Shown here: positions 18,741-28,924 of the stretch, one piece after another | Numbering within the stretch: position 1 is the stretch's first letter | Layout of the letters: the number at the start of each line of letters is the position of its first letter | Assembly: GCF_003364295.1 (NCBI RefSeq) | Contig: NZ_NXLO01000001.1 | Coordinates: 310,001 to 374,000 of the forward strand | DNA from: Helicobacter sp. MIT 99-5507 | Lineage (GTDB): Bacteria; Campylobacterota; Campylobacteria; Campylobacterales; Helicobacteraceae | Direction: 5' to 3' | DNA length: 64,000 nucleotides | The notes under the pieces: generated by a model | The model's input: only the letters and a program-made list of their open reading frames with translations | Databases searched by the model: none | Told to the model about the DNA's origin: nothing | Program-made: the position numbers and the translations under genes

Positions 18741-19715
18741 TTAGATTCTGCCTTTTTCATACATTTGATACATTTTTTCTTTTTCTTGTTTTTTTCTTTG
18801 TTTTCTTGCTTCTTTTTCATAATATTCTTGGATATTAAATCCAAATAATATAGCTAATTTTGGTGCTATAAACATAGAACTATATGTCCCTACGATAGAA
18901 CCTACTAGCATAGGTAGAGTAAATCCTTTTAAAATCTCACTACCAAATACAAATAATATAAAAATTACAAAAAATACAGTAAGAGAAGTAAGCAATGTCC
19001 TTGATAATGTTTTTGATACTGCATCATTGATAACAAAATTTATATCATTAAACTTTTTTAACAACATCTGTTCTCTAATCCTATCAAATATGATGATAGT
19101 ATCATTTATTGAGTATCCAATAAGTGTTAATAATGCAGCAATTACATCAAGGCTTAGATCCACATCAAATACTATTATTGCAGCAGCTGATATGAAGACA
19201 TCATGCACTAATGCAACAATACCAGCTAATGCAAATCTCCATTCATATCTAAAAGAAACATAAATCATCATAGCAATTAGTGCAAGCGCCAAAGAGATAA
19301 CACCTTTTTTTGCAAGCTCTACACCAGCTTTTGGACCTACTATATCAACTCTTCGAACATCAAATTCACCAGTTGGCTTTAAGACTTCTTTTATTTCATC
19401 GCTAATATTTATTTTTACATCACTTGGAACAAATGGAAATTTAATCACTATCTCATTTTTAGCACCAAATTCTGTAATATTTGAATTTTTAAAATATTGA
19501 CTATCATTTAGAATCTCTCTAATTTGACTAATTGGAGCATCTTTGTTTGTATATTGAAGTTGTATTACGCTTCCACCAACAAAGTCGATACCAAAATTCA
19601 CGCCCTTTATAAAAAATAAAATAATTATCCCTACAATCAAAATGCAAGAGAAAATTAGACCATATTTGCTATATTTAACAAAATCATAAATTTTATCATG
19701 TCTAAAGAAATCCAC
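18741..19715 (-). CDS. secF: Protein translocase subunit SecF
   Basis: This 324-residue inner-membrane protein of the SecDF motor uses the proton gradient to pull exported proteins. TM1 is at about 17-35, followed by the periplasmic domain starting GVNFGIDFVGGS, then five C-terminal membrane segments with GYSINDTIIIFDRIRE. Its start codon overlaps the last base of secD. The C-terminal tail is basic and charged (KEARKQRKKQEK). Confidence 0.96.
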   Translation of the reverse strand: MDFFRHDKIYDFVKYSKYGLIFSCILIVGIIILFFIKGVNFGIDFVGGSVIQLQYTNKDAPISQIREILNDSQYFKNSNITEFGAKNEIVIKFPFVPSDVKINISDEIKEVLKPTGEFDVRRVDIVGPKAGVELAKKGVISLALALIAMMIYVSFRYEWRFALAGIVALVHDVFISAAAIIVFDVDLSLDVIAALLTLIGYSINDTIIIFDRIREQMLLKKFNDINFVINDAVSKTLSRTLLTSLTVFFVIFILFVFGSEILKGFTLPMLVGSIVGTYSSMFIAPKLAILFGFNIQEYYEKEARKQRKKQEKEKMYQMYEKGRI

Positions 19716-21292
19716 TAATTAACTCCCTTTTTAATTCCAAACCAAAAATTTAATCTTTTTGTATTATTTATCTTTTGTCCAAGCCAAAGATAGATTCCAT
19801 GTGTCCCAATAATTGCAGTAATAATTGAAACTACGATACCTATACCCATAGTGATAGCAAATCCTTTTATCGACCCAGTCCCATAAACATATAGCAATAC
19901 AGCAACAATTAATGTAGTATTATTTGCATCAAAAATCGCTCTAGTAGCATTTTCATATCCAAATGCAATAGATTTGATGACATTATCACCACTCCGCAGA
20001 GCTTCTCTGATACGTTCATTAATGATAATATTTGCATCAATAGCCATACCTATAGTAAGGACAATACCTGCCATACCTGGTAATGTAAGAGTAGCACCAA
20101 ATAAACTCATACAAGCAATAATTGCTAAAATATTTACAAACAATGCACTGACTGCTATTACACCTGCAAATCCATAATAAAAAATCATAAATAAAATAAT
20201 CACTAAAAATGAACCAAATAAAGCAATAAGAGATGATTTAATGCTATCTGCCCCAAGACTTGGTCCAATACTCCTTTTTTCTAGTAATTCTAGAGGAGTA
20301 GTTAGCGAACCACTTCTAAGTGCTATAGCAATATTTTTTGCTTCTTGCTCAGAAAAAGACCCACTAATCTGTCCGCTTCCACCGCCTATTCTCTCTCGAA
20401 TGCTTGGTGCAGAATATACTTTATTATCAAGCACAATAGCCATTCTTTTACCTATATTGTTACCAGAAAAATCACCAAAGATTCTAGCACCTACGCTATT
20501 TAGGGTAAATGCAATCACTCTTTGATTAGTTTTACTATCAAAAGCAACTCTAGCATCTGTTAGCATACTACCATCTATAATTGGTATTCCTTTTAATAGA
20601 ATCTTTAAATTTGGATCATGAGTAAAAGGTAAAATAACATCACCATATTTACTTGCTTCATCTTCACTCATAGAATTTACTCTAGCATTACGTTCTTCAT
20701 CAACTGCCATCATCTTTAATTGTGCAGGACGAATGATCAAATCAAGGGCTGCCTGCTCATCTTCTGTAGTTTTTATACCAGGCAATTGCACTAATATATT
20801 ATATTCACCTTGTCTTGTAACACTTGGTTCAGATAAACCAAATATATCTAATCTATTTCTAATAGTATCTATGGCTTGTTCAATTGATGATGATTGTATA
20901 AATTTGATTTCTTCTTGAGTAAAAGTAATATTGTATTTTCCATCTATACTACTAATATTTAAGCCTTTAATCTTAGATAATAATTCATCTAAAGCATCTT
21001 TTTTTGATATATCAAGAAGTTCAAAACTTACATTATTATCACTTGAATGCAAAGAATCTATCAAAATATCACTATTTTGTGTATCATGATTGATTTGTGT
21101 TGCCAAAGAAGAATACCTACTTTTTATACCACCATTTATATCAACACCTAATAAGATATTTAATCCACCTTGCAAATCAAGACCAAGTGTGATTTTTGGA
21201 CCCTGTGTCCCAAAAATAGATGGTATTGATAAAGCCAATCCAAATACAAATACAACTAAAAAAACAATTGTCTTAATATTAAAAAAATTCAT
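19715..21292 (-). CDS. secD: Protein translocase subunit SecD
   Basis: The 525-residue partner of SecF has TM1 (about 7-26), the motif LGLDLQGGLN, a large periplasmic P1 domain including TIRNRLDIFGLSEP and LVQLPG, then five membrane segments with GMAIDANIIINERIRE. The order yajC-secD-secF is the classic holotranslocon operon. Confidence 0.97.
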   Translation of the reverse strand: MNFFNIKTIVFLVVFVFGLALSIPSIFGTQGPKITLGLDLQGGLNILLGVDINGGIKSRYSSLATQINHDTQNSDILIDSLHSSDNNVSFELLDISKKDALDELLSKIKGLNISSIDGKYNITFTQEEIKFIQSSSIEQAIDTIRNRLDIFGLSEPSVTRQGEYNILVQLPGIKTTEDEQAALDLIIRPAQLKMMAVDEERNARVNSMSEDEASKYGDVILPFTHDPNLKILLKGIPIIDGSMLTDARVAFDSKTNQRVIAFTLNSVGARIFGDFSGNNIGKRMAIVLDNKVYSAPSIRERIGGGSGQISGSFSEQEAKNIAIALRSGSLTTPLELLEKRSIGPSLGADSIKSSLIALFGSFLVIILFMIFYYGFAGVIAVSALFVNILAIIACMSLFGATLTLPGMAGIVLTIGMAIDANIIINERIREALRSGDNVIKSIAFGYENATRAIFDANNTTLIVAVLLYVYGTGSIKGFAITMGIGIVVSIITAIIGTHGIYLWLGQKINNTKRLNFWFGIKKGVN

Positions 21293-21298
21293 AATTAA

Positions 21299-21583
21299 TT
21301 ATTTATTCTCTTCTTCATATTTATTAAATATAAAATCTTTAGAAAGCCTTACTTGTGTATCATCATTTAATTTAACACTAAAAAATTTATCTTCAACCTT
21401 TACAATCTCACATATCAAACCGCCATTAGTGATTACTTTATCGCCCTTTTTGAGATTGGCAAGCATTTCTTTATGTGCTTTTTGTTGTTTTAGTTGTGGT
21501 CTTATCAAAACAAAATAAAAAATTGCAAATAAAACTATTAAAGGTAAAAATGCACCTACAAAACTATTCATACTATTTTCCAT
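21299..21583 (-). CDS. yajC: Preprotein translocase subunit YajC
   Basis: The 94 residues form one membrane helix (about 8-26, LPLIVLFAIFYFVLIRP) followed by a small cytoplasmic domain with KKGDKVITNGGL, the YajC signature. It associates with SecDF. It is 6 nt upstream of secD. Confidence 0.95.
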   Translation of the reverse strand: MENSMNSFVGAFLPLIVLFAIFYFVLIRPQLKQQKAHKEMLANLKKGDKVITNGGLICEIVKVEDKFFSVKLNDDTQVRLSKDFIFNKYEEENK

Positions 21584-21616
21584 GATAACTTCTCCTAATT
21601 AAAACTTAATATTCTA

Positions 21617-22954
21617 TCAAATTGAACTTAGTTTTTTTCTATGTTCTATTTTATATTCAATAATTAAAAATAATGAACCTAAGATTCCAGCTAAACTTGA
21701 AGCAATAAGAATTGATAATTTTGATAAATCTGTGCTTGATGGATCGCTAAATGCAAGATTTGAAACAAAGATTGACATAGTAAAGCCAATCCCCGCTAAC
21801 ATTCCAGCTCCCAAAATATTAATCCAAGATACACTATCTGGTTTTTGGGCAATCTTTAGCTTATGGCATAAAAATGTAAAAATTAGAATCCCAATAGGCT
21901 TGCCAACAACAAGTCCCAAAATTATCCCTAGCATAATAGCATCAATTCCAAAGTCAATATCACTAGTGATTGTAACTCCTGAATTTGCAAAACCAAATAA
22001 AGGCATAATCAAAAAACTACTCCAATATTGCAATGTATGTTCCAATCTAAGTAAAGGATTCTGCACATTTTTTGAATGTTTTTTTATTGATTGTAATGTC
22101 TCTAGCTGCTCGTGATGAAGCAAAATATTTTCTCTATCTTTTTCTTTTTCTAAAAATAATGGGACAAAAGTTTCAGAAATTTTCGAGGCAAATTCCTTGC
22201 TATCCATTTTAGCTCTAACGGGAATAGTCAATGCAAGTGCGACAGCTGCTATCGTAGCGTGAATTCCAGTGTTATGCACTGCTATCCAAAGCATAACCCC
22301 AAGTATTAAATAGGGTGTTAGGATTCGAACATCTTTTCTATTCAATACAATCAAAATAGCAAGCATAGCTAGAGATATTAAAAACCACATAACATTAAAA
22401 TCACTTGTATAAAATATGCCAATTACTATGATAGCACCCAAATCATCTGCCACAGCAAGAGTTACCAAAAAGACTTTTAATGCGATAGGAACTCTCTTAC
22501 CAAGAAGCATCATAACCCCAAGTGCAAAAGCAATATCTGTTGCCATCGGGATTCCAAAGCCATTTTGTGATGGAGTTCCTGCATTTAGACTAAAATAAAT
22601 AATTCCTGGCACTATCATACCACCAAGAGCAGCTAAAACTGGAAAAGCTGCTTTTTTAAAACCAACTAATTCTCCAAATAAAAACTCTCTTTTAATCTCT
22701 AAGCCAACAACTAAGAAAAATATAGACATAAATACATCATTTAGCCAATGATGCAAACTCATACCAATAAAATGCTCTCCAAGTCTAATTCCAAAATCTA
22801 GCTCCCAAAACCAAAAATAATAATGAGCAATTGGAGAATTGGCAATAATCATAGCAAGCACAGCACATGAAAATAATAAAATACCGCCTGCTGCTTCATT
22901 TTTCAAAAATAATGTAAATAGCCTAGAAATTTTATTTAAACCTGTAGCAACCAT
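21617..22954 (-). CDS. nhaA: Na+/H+ antiporter NhaA (second copy, syntenic)
   Basis: This 445-residue antiporter is closely related to the one at 5401, with the aspartate pair in LAVADDLGAI and ATDIAFALG. It lies next to yajC, the position I recall for the single nhaA of H. pylori, so it is probably the ancestral copy. The loop insertion seen in the other copy is shorter here (around KEKDRENILLHH). Confidence 0.93.
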   Translation of the reverse strand: MVATGLNKISRLFTLFLKNEAAGGILLFSCAVLAMIIANSPIAHYYFWFWELDFGIRLGEHFIGMSLHHWLNDVFMSIFFLVVGLEIKREFLFGELVGFKKAAFPVLAALGGMIVPGIIYFSLNAGTPSQNGFGIPMATDIAFALGVMMLLGKRVPIALKVFLVTLAVADDLGAIIVIGIFYTSDFNVMWFLISLAMLAILIVLNRKDVRILTPYLILGVMLWIAVHNTGIHATIAAVALALTIPVRAKMDSKEFASKISETFVPLFLEKEKDRENILLHHEQLETLQSIKKHSKNVQNPLLRLEHTLQYWSSFLIMPLFGFANSGVTITSDIDFGIDAIMLGIILGLVVGKPIGILIFTFLCHKLKIAQKPDSVSWINILGAGMLAGIGFTMSIFVSNLAFSDPSSTDLSKLSILIASSLAGILGSLFLIIEYKIEHRKKLSSI

Positions 22955-23005
22955 TAGCCAAACCTCATTTTGTATTAAATTTGAAATTCTATCATAAAAT
23001 AGAAA

Positions 23006-25771
23006 TTACGCACTTAGCACACTTCCATCTGCAAAACATAAATATCCAAATATATCTTTTCCTTTAAAATATTCCCTTGCAAAATTAATATATCCCATAA
23101 GCTGTTCTTTTTTAGAATCTAGATTAAATGCACTACTTTTATAATCAAATAAATATACACAATCTTCAAAAATAAACAAACAATCTATCCTATGCATTGC
23201 TTTTGCATCATCTAAATATGACAATTCACACTCTATTTTTGGCTTTTTTGATAATAAATCTTTAAAAATCTTATTATCTAGAATCTTTTTTGCACTACTA
23301 AGTATAGAATCTATTTGTGCTAAATCTAAAAATAATCCATAGCGATTTATTAATATTTCTTTTATATCACTAAAATCATTATATTTTAGTGCATATTCCA
23401 TTGTTAGATGAAGGGCGATACCTCTTATTTGTGTGATTTTATTATTATTGATATTAGAATCTATTATAAAATCATCTTGTCGTCCAAAGGATTCTTCTTT
23501 TATGATATTTGGTTCATTTTTATTTGTAGTTTGGGAGATGATACTACTTTCTACATCTTTGCCAATTTCATATTCATCTTTTAGTGGTATAGAATTTAAG
23601 ATTCCACCTTTATTTAATTTTATTATATAAAGACTTTCTTTTGCCCTAGTAAAAGCAACATATAATAGATTTATAGAATCTAATTCTTTATCTTTTTTGT
23701 ATTTATCATAAATTTTACAAAAATCAGAATCTACAAGTGCTCTTTTTGTTGCGTTATTTAAATAATAAATCTGCTTTAATGAAAGATTGTCATAATCATA
23801 ATAAAATAAATCATTATTGTTGTTTTTATTGCGATATTCTACGACAATCACATCATCAAATTCTAAACCTTTTGATTTGTGAATAGTGCTTATTCTAATA
23901 TCATATTTTTTATCCTCATCAATATCTATTTCCATATTTTCTAAATCATTAATAAAATCAATCAATAAATCATATTCAAATGAAATTGTAAGCACAGCTA
24001 AAGCTACTTTGCTATAAATTTGTAATTTATCCATCAAATAAAGCACAATTTCACTTGGTTTTAAATGCGATGAAATATCAAGTTTTATCTCATCAAAAAA
24101 AGCTCCACCATTTAATTTAATCGTATTTTTTAAATAGAGTGGGTTTTTTGAATGTATATATTGCAGTGCATTTTTGATACTTAAAAATTCAGGATTTGTA
24201 ATGCTTTTTAGCTGCAAAGATATTTTTATTCCATCTATTTGTTTGTTCAAATAATCACGAATTTCTATTGCAGTATCGTTGTTTCTAGTCAAAATCATTA
24301 TATCTTTTCTGTTGTTTTTTAACAAAAATAATACTCGATCTTTTATAGATTCTAATATTTCATCTTTTTGTCTTGTTATGATTTTTACATATCCATTAGA
24401 ATCTTTATGTGCTTCTTGTTCTTTATAATTTTCAAATTGATTTTTAAAAGTATCATTTACAAAATGGACTATATTTTTTGCACTTCTATAATTTTTATCC
24501 AATGTATCAATTTGCATGCCTAAAGTTTTACTAATTGCATTAAACAATTTACTATCACTTCCTCTAAAGCGATAAATTGCCTGCTTTTCATCACCTACAA
24601 AAAATAAACTTCTCTTGATTTTTCCAAAAGTATCTTTTCCTGCACCACTTTTAATCTCATCAATAAGCGGCTTTAAGATCAAATATTGCAAGATATTTGT
24701 ATCTTGAAATTCATCAACTAAAATATGATTAATCTTAGAATCTAACCTAAAATAAAAAAAATCTCTATCAATATGATGATTTAAAAGCTCAAAATTAAAT
24801 GCACTCACATCATCAAAACCAAGCTTATTATGTAACGAAATAAGAGAGTTTTTATGTTTATTATAATCTTTATAAAGTTCTAATATCATAGATAAAATCT
24901 CATATTCTCTATTTTTAAAATAGCTTGCAAAATGTGATTTTATATTTTGAAGTTTTTCATTTAAATATACTTCATCAATACCTTTTTTTATTAAGTTTTC
25001 AATCATTGTAGGAGTAAAAATCACATCATTTTTTTCTAATAAAGTTAAAATATCTTTTATACTAGATTGTGCGTTTAGCTCTATTTTCAAACGATCTTCT
25101 ATTTGTTTTGTGCCACTTTTGCCATCAATAAATCGCAATACAAAATCTTGTAATTCTTTGCAATCATTTATTAAATTCTCTCTCCAAGTAGAATCTATAT
25201 TCAAATCACTAAGCACAAAATCATTAATTTTAAAACTTTTTAGCAATCTTAAAATATCTTTTGTTTTTAGATTGTTTAAATACAAAAAATATGTAAAATT
25301 ATTAATTTTTTTATCACTCATATTTTTTATAGATTCTATAAATGCTTCTTGTGAATAATCACAATTTGTATGGATTTCATAATTGCTTAATAAACCAACA
25401 TAAAAGCTAAACTTTTTAAGCACTATGCTAAAAAATGAATCAAAAGTCATAATATAATTTTTAGAATATAAAAAATCTAAATAAATATTATTAATATTTG
25501 CTTTTATAGAATCTTTATTTAAACCTAATTTGACCAATTCAAGCACATAAGGATTAGTATCAAAACTATCATTTGATTTTGAGAGAGTATGAAGAGTTTT
25601 TAAGATTCTCTCTTGCATTTCATCTCTTGCTTTTATTGTAAAAGTAAGGGCTAGAATCTCACTTGCTTTTGCACCAGAAAACAAAAGATAAATAAATCTA
25701 GAAGTAAGAGAAAAAGTTTTTCCACTTCCTGCTGAAGCCTTTATTGATAACCACTGCTTAGAATCTAACAT
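23006..25771 (-). CDS. addA: AddA/RecB-like helicase-nuclease
   Basis: The 921-residue protein has a UvrD-type superfamily 1 helicase: Walker [12 protein letters not shown] (about 11-21), LVDEFQDTN (about 348), a [13 protein letters not shown] box and [25 protein letters not shown]. The C-terminus has a PD-(D/E)xK nuclease core ([10 protein letters not shown] ... YLFDYKSS). It processes double-strand breaks for RecA loading with AddB, which is not in the window. I start at the ATG at 25771, inside the obgE 3' end; a TTG two codons earlier is possible. Confidence 0.88.
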   Translation of the reverse strand: MLDSKQWLSIKASAGSGKTFSLTSRFIYLLFSGAKASEILALTFTIKARDEMQERILKTLHTLSKSNDSFDTNPYVLELVKLGLNKDSIKANINNIYLDFLYSKNYIMTFDSFFSIVLKKFSFYVGLLSNYEIHTNCDYSQEAFIESIKNMSDKKINNFTYFLYLNNLKTKDILRLLKSFKINDFVLSDLNIDSTWRENLINDCKELQDFVLRFIDGKSGTKQIEDRLKIELNAQSSIKDILTLLEKNDVIFTPTMIENLIKKGIDEVYLNEKLQNIKSHFASYFKNREYEILSMILELYKDYNKHKNSLISLHNKLGFDDVSAFNFELLNHHIDRDFFYFRLDSKINHILVDEFQDTNILQYLILKPLIDEIKSGAGKDTFGKIKRSLFFVGDEKQAIYRFRGSDSKLFNAISKTLGMQIDTLDKNYRSAKNIVHFVNDTFKNQFENYKEQEAHKDSNGYVKIITRQKDEILESIKDRVLFLLKNNRKDIMILTRNNDTAIEIRDYLNKQIDGIKISLQLKSITNPEFLSIKNALQYIHSKNPLYLKNTIKLNGGAFFDEIKLDISSHLKPSEIVLYLMDKLQIYSKVALAVLTISFEYDLLIDFINDLENMEIDIDEDKKYDIRISTIHKSKGLEFDDVIVVEYRNKNNNNDLFYYDYDNLSLKQIYYLNNATKRALVDSDFCKIYDKYKKDKELDSINLLYVAFTRAKESLYIIKLNKGGILNSIPLKDEYEIGKDVESSIISQTTNKNEPNIIKEESFGRQDDFIIDSNINNNKITQIRGIALHLTMEYALKYNDFSDIKEILINRYGLFLDLAQIDSILSSAKKILDNKIFKDLLSKKPKIECELSYLDDAKAMHRIDCLFIFEDCVYLFDYKSSAFNLDSKKEQLMGYINFAREYFKGKDIFGYLCFADGSVLSA

Positions 25772-26795
25772 TATCAAACAACAAAAATTTAAGTTTATCT
25801 ATATTTGTTTTTGTAAGCGAAGAAATAGGAAGTATAAAGCGTGGTTTATCAAACTTGCTAGATTCTAAATATTCTTTACAAATATAGCCATCTTTATTTA
25901 TTTCTAAATCAAAATGTGAAAATAGCAAATCAAACTCACTAAATTCATCTATATTGTCTATTTTTGTGATTGCAATACCAAATGCCCTATTTTCTAAGCT
26001 AGAATTAAAATTTCTAATTTCATTTGTAAGATCTATAAATTGTCTTAAAAGTGGCTTGCTAGAATCTAGCATAAATAAAAAGATTTTTGTTCGCTCTATA
26101 TGCTTTAAAAACTCTATACCAAGCCCTTTTCCTAAGCTTGCTCCATTTATAAGTCCTGGAATATCAGCTACTACAAAAGAATTGATTTCATCTACATTTA
26201 CAACACCAAGATTTGGAATTAAAGTAGTAAATTCATAATTTGCAATTTCTGGCTTTGCATTTGATATTACAGACAAAAATGTTGATTTTCCTGCATTTGG
26301 GAATCCTACCAAGCCTACATCAGCAATCACTTTCAATTCAAGTCGTATATGCATTTCTTTGCCACTTATGCCTTTTTGGGCGTAAGTTGGCTTTTGGTTT
26401 ATTGAATTTTTAAATCTAAAATTCCCTGCACCGCCTTTGCCACCTTTTAGAAATAAAAGCTTTTTATCTTTTATAAAATCATGCAATAACTCGCCACTAT
26501 CAAAATCAAATATTTGCGTGCCAAGCGGAATTTTAATGATTATATCTTCTCCTTTTTTTCCGCTCTTTTTTTTGCCCAAACCTGGTTGTCCATTTTTCGC
26601 CCTATGATGTTTTGTGCCACGAAATTTAGATAGTGTGTCATTATTATTATCTACTTCAAAATAGACATCACCACCATCACCACCATCACCACCATCAGGA
26701 CCACCTTGGATAACAAACTTTTCGCGTCTAAAGCTAACAGCCCCAGCACCGCCATTTCCCGATGAAACAAAAATATCAACACTATCTATAAACAT
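25758..26795 (-). CDS. obgE: GTPase ObgE
   Basis: The 345 residues begin with the glycine-rich Obg fold (about 1-158, VSFRREKFV ... [13 protein letters not shown]), followed by the G domain with G1 [10 protein letters not shown]3 DIPG and G4 TKID. It binds the large ribosomal subunit and couples ribosome maturation to growth. The stop overlaps the addA start region. Confidence 0.96.
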   Translation of the reverse strand: MFIDSVDIFVSSGNGGAGAVSFRREKFVIQGGPDGGDGGDGGDVYFEVDNNNDTLSKFRGTKHHRAKNGQPGLGKKKSGKKGEDIIIKIPLGTQIFDFDSGELLHDFIKDKKLLFLKGGKGGAGNFRFKNSINQKPTYAQKGISGKEMHIRLELKVIADVGLVGFPNAGKSTFLSVISNAKPEIANYEFTTLIPNLGVVNVDEINSFVVADIPGLINGASLGKGLGIEFLKHIERTKIFLFMLDSSKPLLRQFIDLTNEIRNFNSSLENRAFGIAITKIDNIDEFSEFDLLFSHFDLEINKDGYICKEYLESSKFDKPRFILPISSLTKTNIDKLKFLLFDNVRF

Positions 26796-27113
26796 AATTC
26801 TCTCAATATAAAAATGATTCTTAAAAAAAATTACTAAATTTTATAAATATGAAACTCTAATTTAGACAAATTATATAAAATAATAACTTATATTGAAATA
26901 CACATAAATCTATCCATCTATTTAATCATAATGTAAAAAATAATATATTTATTAAGCGATTATTAAAATGCAAATTTAAGAATCTAAATAAAACTGACAT
27001 AATATAAGATTATAAGGATTAAAAAATATTTTCTAGATTCTAGAAAAATTAAGGAGTTAAAAATAGTAGAGATTTTGCAAAATACAAAATCATATACTTT
27101 TTAAGTGCAACTT
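26796..27113. other. Intergenic region between rpmA and obgE
   Basis: 318 bases with no convincing gene. The part next to obgE should carry its ribosome site (GAGAGAATTATG) and a promoter. A perfect inverted repeat lies at 27029-27047 (9-bp arms TTTTCTAGA / TCTAGAAAA around one T). A hairpin of AAGTGCA / TGCACTT (about 27103-27126) overlaps the rpmA stop. Confidence 0.4.
27029..27047. repeat. Short perfect inverted repeat
   Basis: 9-bp arms with a single central T, containing the AGATTCT heptamer that is frequent throughout this window. Possible terminator or protein site; function unknown. Confidence 0.4.
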
Positions 27114-27371
27114 TTAAGATGCACTTATTACAGATACTTTTTTTCTAAATTTATCTTTTCTTTCAAATTTTACAATACCATCAATAAGAGAATAAATAGT
27201 ATGATCTTTTCCTATTCCTACATTATTTCCTGGGTGAATTTGAGTTCCTCTTTGTCTTATGATAATATTTCCTGCTCTAACAAATTGTGAGCCAAATTTC
27301 TTTACACCTAATCTACGTCCTGCTGAATCTCTATTATTTTGAGTACTACCCTGACCTTTCTTATGTGCCAT
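27114..27371 (-). CDS. rpmA: Ribosomal protein bL27
   Basis: 85 residues starting [16 protein letters not shown], the typical bL27 beginning that is near the peptidyl-transferase centre, with [10 protein letters not shown] following. There is no N-terminal extension that would need processing. The ATG directly abuts the rplU stop codon (TAA ATG), so the two are translationally coupled. Confidence 0.97.
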   Translation of the reverse strand: MAHKKGQGSTQNNRDSAGRRLGVKKFGSQFVRAGNIIIRQRGTQIHPGNNVGIGKDHTIYSLIDGIVKFERKDKFRKKVSVISAS

Positions 27372-27692
27372 TTATATTCCTTTATTTTTTATTTCTAAGA
27401 TTCTAACTCTAGTAAAATCGCGTCTAAATCCGCGTTTTGTTTTACTATCTTTTCTTCTACGTTTCTTAAATGTAATCACTTTTTTTGCTCTTCCGTGATT
27501 GATTACTTCCGCTGTTACCTTGGCATTTAATATAGTTGGAGTGCCTAATTCGATTTTATCACCATTAATTAAAGCTAGGACTTCATCTAATTCAATGCTT
27601 GACTTTGGCTCAAGGTTTATTTTATCAAGTAAGATAATATCATTTACTTGCACCTTGTATTGCTTGCCTCCATTCTTGATTATAGCTTGCAT
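27372..27692 (-). CDS. rplU: Ribosomal protein bL21
   Basis: 106 residues with the bL21 plan: [14 protein letters not shown] at the start and [17 protein letters not shown] in the basic C-terminal region. First gene of the rplU-rpmA pair. In H. pylori flgL is, as I recall, next to this pair; here 8 kb of other DNA separates them. Confidence 0.96.
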   Translation of the reverse strand: MQAIIKNGGKQYKVQVNDIILLDKINLEPKSSIELDEVLALINGDKIELGTPTILNAKVTAEVINHGRAKKVITFKKRRRKDSKTKRGFRRDFTRVRILEIKNKGI

Positions 27693-27723
27693 TTGTGTTC
27701 CTTAAATAAATTTAAAAGTTGCG

Positions 27724-27729
27724 ATTATA
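27724..27729 (-). promoter_or_regulatory. -10 box of rplU-rpmA
   Basis: The minus strand reads GCTATTGTATAATCGC, a perfect TATAAT about 32 nt before the rplU ATG. Confidence 0.55.
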
Positions 27730-27763
27730 CAATAGCTAGTTTTATTTTCTTCTTAAATATATT

Positions 27764-28540
27764 TTAATTAATCTCAATTTTAGCGATTTTAGATTCTATT
27801 TCTAGGCTTTTATGCAATGTCTGGATGACTTTTTGGAAGTGGCTATAGTCTATCTCCTCGCCTTTGTGGGATTTGAGATATTTATCTAGCACTTGATAGC
27901 CGCCGATTTTATAATCCCACACTTGCGGACTAACCTTATCAAAATACAAGCTTTTATAAAAAGCCTTTGCTCGCGCTCATTATAAGCGATTTTTTCGATA
28001 ATGTTAGTTTTGTCGCTTAGGTTATATAATGGCTCACCTATGGATTCTGACATATTAACTCCTATTATAAAGATACAGCGGAAAGGCATAGCTACCGCTT
28101 CCTACTAAGTGCAAATCAATAATATTGTTTGACACAAAGAAATTATCTATTTGTTGTAATTTGCAACCCCTATCACAAACCAAAGCTATTTGCATTTGTG
28201 TTTGCGTCGGGAATTCTCCATTTGTGCTTACATGTAATCTCATCAGCTCTTGCCCCCAACTCGCTTAGGGCTAAAAATTTTTCTTTAGATTCTGCAAATA
28301 GAATCTTTGGAAAATCTATTTTTAGAAAATCTAAATATTTTTCTCTATAGTCTTTATGAAAAAGCACCGCATAAATATAGCCCAAAATCGCCTCCGGGCT
28401 AAAATGCTCGCCGTATTTGGAATCTATAAAATCTCTAAATGTCGGCGTGAAATTTTCTATTTTATCTTTGCCTTGAAAAATATCATCGTCATCAAAAAGG
28501 CTTTCTTGTCTTTTGCGTTTTGTGCTGTCATTGCGAGCGG
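27764..28540 (-). pseudogene. C-terminal remnant of a type ISP-like restriction-modification enzyme
   Basis: Four overlapping minus-strand frames together give the C-terminal specificity region of type ISP (LlaBIII-like) enzymes: FSPEAILGYIYAVLFHKDYR and LKIDFPKI in the first (28559-28173), GSGSYAFPLYLY in the second (28243-28055), then YNLSDKTNIIEKIAYN, and finally VSPQVWDYKIGGYQVLDKYL to a normal C-terminus (27949-27764). At least three frameshifts are needed to join them, so the gene is dead. Its upstream end at about 28540 runs straight into a repeat cluster. The N-terminal half of the same kind of gene lies in the same orientation at 31560-32254. Confidence 0.8.
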
Positions 28541-28870
28541 AGCTTGCGGAGCGTGGCAATCCATAATGCTACACTCCTTTAAAAGATTCCATTGTAAGAT
28601 TTACTTTTTGCAAGATTATGGATTGCTTCGTTCGCTACGCTTCCTCGCAATGACGGGAGGAGAGGCAACGACTGCGTGGGATTCGTCATTGCGAGAAAAT
28701 TTGCAAAATTTTCGTGGCAATCCATAATCTTATCTGCCTTTAATTATGCAATGGAATCTTTAAAGTATGCAAGATTATAGATTGCTTCGTTCGCTACGCT
28801 TCCTCGCAATGACGGGAGGAGAGGCAACGACAAGTCAGCTAACGCCTCGCAATGACAAGGTGGTTAGTTT
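28526..28870. repeat. Cluster of palindromic repeats (left of the chemoreceptor)
   Basis: Alternating copies of a roughly 40-bp unit with ends TCATTGCGAG and GGCAATCCATAAT: forward at 28526-28567, inverted at 28612-28658, forward at 28684-28731, inverted at 28770-28817, and a half copy near 28845. Forward and inverted units are separated by about 45-bp spacers (one contains CTACACTCCTTTAAAAG, the other CTTATCTGCCTTTAATT). The units are clearly GC-richer than the surroundings. This resembles BIME/REP-type non-coding elements. Confidence 0.85.
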
Positions 28871-28882
28871 CATCGTTTTGCT

Positions 28883-28903
28883 CCGCCCATAAGGGCAGGG
28901 CGG
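28883..28903. terminator. GC-rich hairpin downstream of the chemoreceptor gene
   Basis: CCGCCC and GGGCGG pair across a 9-nt loop, 22 nt beyond the stop at 28925 on the minus strand. There is no U-run, so intrinsic termination is uncertain. Confidence 0.35.
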
Positions 28904-28924
28904 TTAGTGTTTGTGGGATTGGAG

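Noticed and set aside
20241-20525. Open frames antisense to secD, secF and yajC
   Set aside because: The sense genes are fully conserved; the antisense peptides are Ser/Ile/Leu-rich shadows.
27051-27065. AAGGAG as a ribosome site for a plus-strand gene
   Set aside because: It is followed by ATAGTAG with no start codon and no open frame.
28356-28727. 123-codon frame over the pseudogene and repeat cluster
   Set aside because: Runs through palindromic repeat units and the decayed restriction gene; not a real protein. The same applies to 31092-31454 and 31410-31592.
28526-28870. CRISPR array
   Set aside because: Units alternate in orientation, are unevenly spaced and share spacers; there are no cas genes.
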